From assembly GCA_028023455.1 (NCBI GenBank), contig JAQFVV010000321.1, positions 948,211-1,012,210 on the forward strand: a stretch of DNA of 64,000 bases, read 5' to 3'. The stretch is from Epiperipatus broadwayi (lineage: Eukaryota > Onychophora > Udeonychophora > Euonychophora > Peripatidae). The first letter of the stretch is position 1, and every line of letters begins with the position of its first letter. A program made the translations under genes and the position numbers. Positions 61,030 to 64,000 of the stretch are shown here, one piece after another. The notes below the pieces were generated by a model that was not told where the DNA came from, did no database searches, and saw only the letters and a list, made by a program, of their open reading frames with translations.

Positions 61030-61505
61030 CCTACAATTATAAGTTGAATTGAATATTTAAAAGATGCTATATAAACATACTCGTTACTGAAAGACGTTTT
61101 AATTAAAAATTTAGTAAAGAATGTTTTATTATTGTTGAAAATTATTTTTAGCTTTAAGCTAAAATGAAACTATTTGCAAATTTGCAATAAAATTATTTTT
61201 AATATTTCATTTTTCAAAATTATAATTTTAAAGAATGTTGTGAATAAAAATCACAAAATAACTATCAAATTGTCACATTATACTTTAGTATTTATTTGAC
61301 TTAAATATTCAAAATGGTCTATTTATTTTGCTAATTTATTTTTATATTAATATAGGCATTTTTATTATTTTTTTAATACGTTACTGAGATTTTAATACTA
61401 TAACATTGATTGTTATACCAATTTAAATGACGTTTTCTTAAAATTAACAAACTATTTTAACTAACAATTTTAGCACTTCCAGTCACAGCTGTACATTTAT
61501 TTTTT
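61030..61505. other. AT-rich spacer
   Basis: Nothing recognised. Confidence 0.4.
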
Positions 61506-61708
61506 TGTGTCTGAGAGCATTTTCTATTATGAATTGTGCAAATGTATTAAATAAAATTGGAACATCCAATAGTTTTATCTAACTCTGCTCGATTAATTTA
61601 TTTATTTTTATGTGTCTGAGAGCATTTTCTATAATGAATTGTGCAAATGTATTAAATAAAAGTGGAACATCCAATAGTTTTATTTAACTCTGCTCGATTA
61701 TTATTATA
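61506..61708. repeat. 105-bp tandem duplication
   Basis: Two adjacent copies of a unit running from TGTGTCTGAGAGCATTTTCT through AATTGTGCAAATGTATTAAA, GGAACATCCAATAGTTTTAT to ACTCTGCTCGATTA. They differ at about four positions. Confidence 0.9.
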
Positions 61709-62907
61709 TTTTTTTTTGGTAGATCAAGACATGTTAGAAAATAATGTGAATAATATAGCTTGAATGAACTCATTCACAAAACATTGTCAATTAATAGATT
61801 ACAATCATGTTGGAAGTTAGAATATAAAAGAAATTCACATTGCACAAACATTTACAAGCATCAGGTTGATGGATAAATCATAGAGTAGTATGTTCCAAGA
61901 TTAAATATATAATCAAATTGAAACTATATTCCTTGTGTATTATACGTTCATCTATTTTACCTCATAACTCCATCTATGCTAGCTTTGAACCCTCCAAGTA
62001 CATGTATATAAGCATAAACATAGTCATATATGTATCAGCACACATATATATGCAAGGAAAGGGCTGGAATATTATCGTTTTCTACATATATTATAGTGTG
62101 TTTATATTTAAAATTTAGATCTTTTAGATTCTAAATTTATTTTATTAAATAAATCAATTTATTAGTTTTACATTAAGAATCACACACACACACACACACA
62201 CATATATATTGTGACGACCACGTAAAGTCGTCGACACACATATATATTTATTAATAAAATTAGAAAGTAATAAAGGTGAAATAAATTAGCTAATAATTTT
62301 TTTTTAAAAAAAGAAAGGAAGGAAAAGAAAAATTGAAATTCTAATGTCAAAATTACTGTGGATTTTTGTAATAATAAGAGAAGGGGAGGGGGGCTGCATA
62401 AATAAAGAAATGTGTCTCTTTCTGGTAAATCAAATGCTAGAAAGTTATTTTGTTTATTGTGGGAGAGGGGGAAAGGAAGCATAAAGAAATGCGTGTCTTC
62501 TCTCTCATTAAAAAAAAAAATATTATAACAAATTAAAATAAATGTAAAACGTAAATGTGAAAAAAATGAATGAATTGTAAACTTTAAATAAAATAAATGT
62601 AAGATGTGATATATATAAAAAGAAACAATATGGCCGTAGGTGTGAAAGTCTGTTGGACAATTAAATTCCACGGACAAAGAAATGTTATCAATGGAAGATC
62701 TTTGCCTGATCTGTTAAATTAATTGGGACTTACATTCCAGCCACTAATTAAATAAAGAAACGTAATGATAAGAATTGGTTGGAAATCTAAGTCTTAATTA
62801 AAAATTTTAAAAACAACGAACAAAGAAAGAGATTAAGAAAATGACAAGTATTGTCTAGCATTGCTAGTAGAGACTTTAGAGAAGCAACAGCTAAAAGAAA
62901 ATGGGAG
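61709..62907. other. Spacer with CA repeat and GACGAC hairpin
   Basis: (CA)n at 62182-62200, then TGTGACGACCACGTAAAGTCGTCGACACA (62209-62237), in which GACGAC and GTCGTC pair across an 8-base loop. TGTG...CACA-type borders suggest an LTR edge or microsatellite junction. GATCTTTGCCTGA at 62698 recurs at 62983. No genes. Confidence 0.4.
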
Positions 62908-62960
62908 AAGTGCGTGGCTAGTGGCGTTAAAGGGTCGTGGGTTCGGATTCAAGCCGTCTC
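62908..62960 (+). repeat. tRNA-derived SINE head remnant
   Basis: GCGTGGCTAGTGGCG (A-box TGGCTAGTGG) followed closely by GGTCGTGGGTTCGGATTCAA (B-box). The anticodon arm is deleted relative to a tRNA, so it is a worn SINE. Confidence 0.55.
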
Positions 62961-63432
<472 letters not shown>

Positions 63433-64000
63433 TAATTTTTTATATAAAGTGTGAATATTATTATTAAACATATTTGTCATTAAATTTCGTATCCTTGCTT
63501 TATTCTCCTATCACCAAGCTACGACAGGGGGGAAACTGTAAGTAGTGATTAAAGGGGCATACTGATTTGTTTAAGATATTCATGTGCTGATTATTCGTGC
63601 GAAATCCCAATTCTAAAAAAAATAAATAGCAAGCACTGGACATTAAAGGTTCTTTGAAGTAGTTTGCGTTGTTCAGCACCGAATGTACTCTTGGTCGGTA
63701 AAAATAACGCCAAGATAATATGTCGGTATTGCCTTGGGGTTCGATCAAGGATATAGATATGAAATTAAGTTTGTATCTGTATTAGCTCTCTGCTTAGTAT
63801 TGTAACGGCGTTGATTAAAAGATAATAAATAAGATAATAAAGAATCTAAGTTGAAAACAATAAATGGATAGGAAATATAAGTTATGAAAAGAATTAAAAA
63901 TATAATAAATAAAATATAATATAGAATAAAATAATTGAAATAAAATATAATTGAATACACAAATAATTAAGCAACTGCAACGAAATAACCATTTCCATAT
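63433..64000. other. Spacer at the window end
   Basis: A less AT-rich patch at 63500-63760 carries an 82-residue minus-strand frame (MIEPQGNTDILSWRYFYRPR...). With TTGTAACGGCG at 63800-63810 it could belong to an LTR retroelement, but no supporting motif was found. Confidence 0.3.

Noticed and set aside
62180-62677. 165-residue minus-strand ORF, Phe/Leu-rich
   Set aside because: Low-complexity translation of A/G-rich DNA running into a CA microsatellite; no domain signature.
63590-63625. CTGATTA...GCGAAAT resembling a hammerhead core
   Set aside because: G8 is replaced, stem II cannot pair and no stem I is visible.

Overview
This 64-kb window is very AT-rich eukaryotic DNA. It has long (TA)n, (ATT)n and homopolymer tracts, many tRNA-derived SINE-like pieces, and decayed copies of hAT, mariner, LINE and Penelope-like elements. 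I found no intact host protein gene, no bacterial features and no CRISPR. The mix fits a lophotrochozoan, most likely a coleoid cephalopod such as an octopus. That is an inference from composition and repeat types, not from a species-specific gene.

Layout. 0-7 kb: AT-rich DNA, an inverted pair of hammerhead-ribozyme-bearing repeats (2970-3391), an internally deleted mariner (5597-6104) and a hairpin (6931-7070). 11.2-15.4 kb: an old hAT element with a 7/8-matching target-site duplication, carrying a nested SINE. 15.7-25 kb: dispersed repeats, including a second hammerhead repeat pair (20.42-21.31 kb). 26.04-27.34 kb: a third hammerhead family as tandem ~409/405-bp units on both strands. 30.3-36.4 kb: a ~1.7-kb direct repeat flanking an exon-like block with two stops (32.19-32.71 kb) and opposite-strand coiled-coil coding debris. 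39.03-41.44 kb: a foldback element with an 8-bp TSD, split by a Penelope-like element that encodes a GIY-YIG domain. 45.9-47.8 kb: a decayed endonuclease/reverse-transcriptase LINE on the minus strand. 50.85-51.6 kb: a second mariner remnant. 56.436-61.021 kb: a younger hAT with perfect 11-bp termini, a perfect 8-bp TSD, a frameshifted transposase and a nested TA-flanked MITE. The last 3 kb hold tandem repeats and a long (ATT)n array.

The main finding is a set of at least six type-I hammerhead ribozyme motifs (CUGANGA, stem II, GAAA, cleavage site, stem I), in three repeat families. In each family the copies form a divergent inverted pair: minus-strand copies on the left, plus-strand copies on the right. 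The GIY-YIG Penelope-like fragment has the same divergent layout. Families A and B share a conserved block although their ribozymes differ. Retrozymes, or Penelope-type terminal repeats mobilised by Penelope machinery, are the best explanation. Other families and arrangements remain possible, and catalysis cannot be shown from sequence alone.
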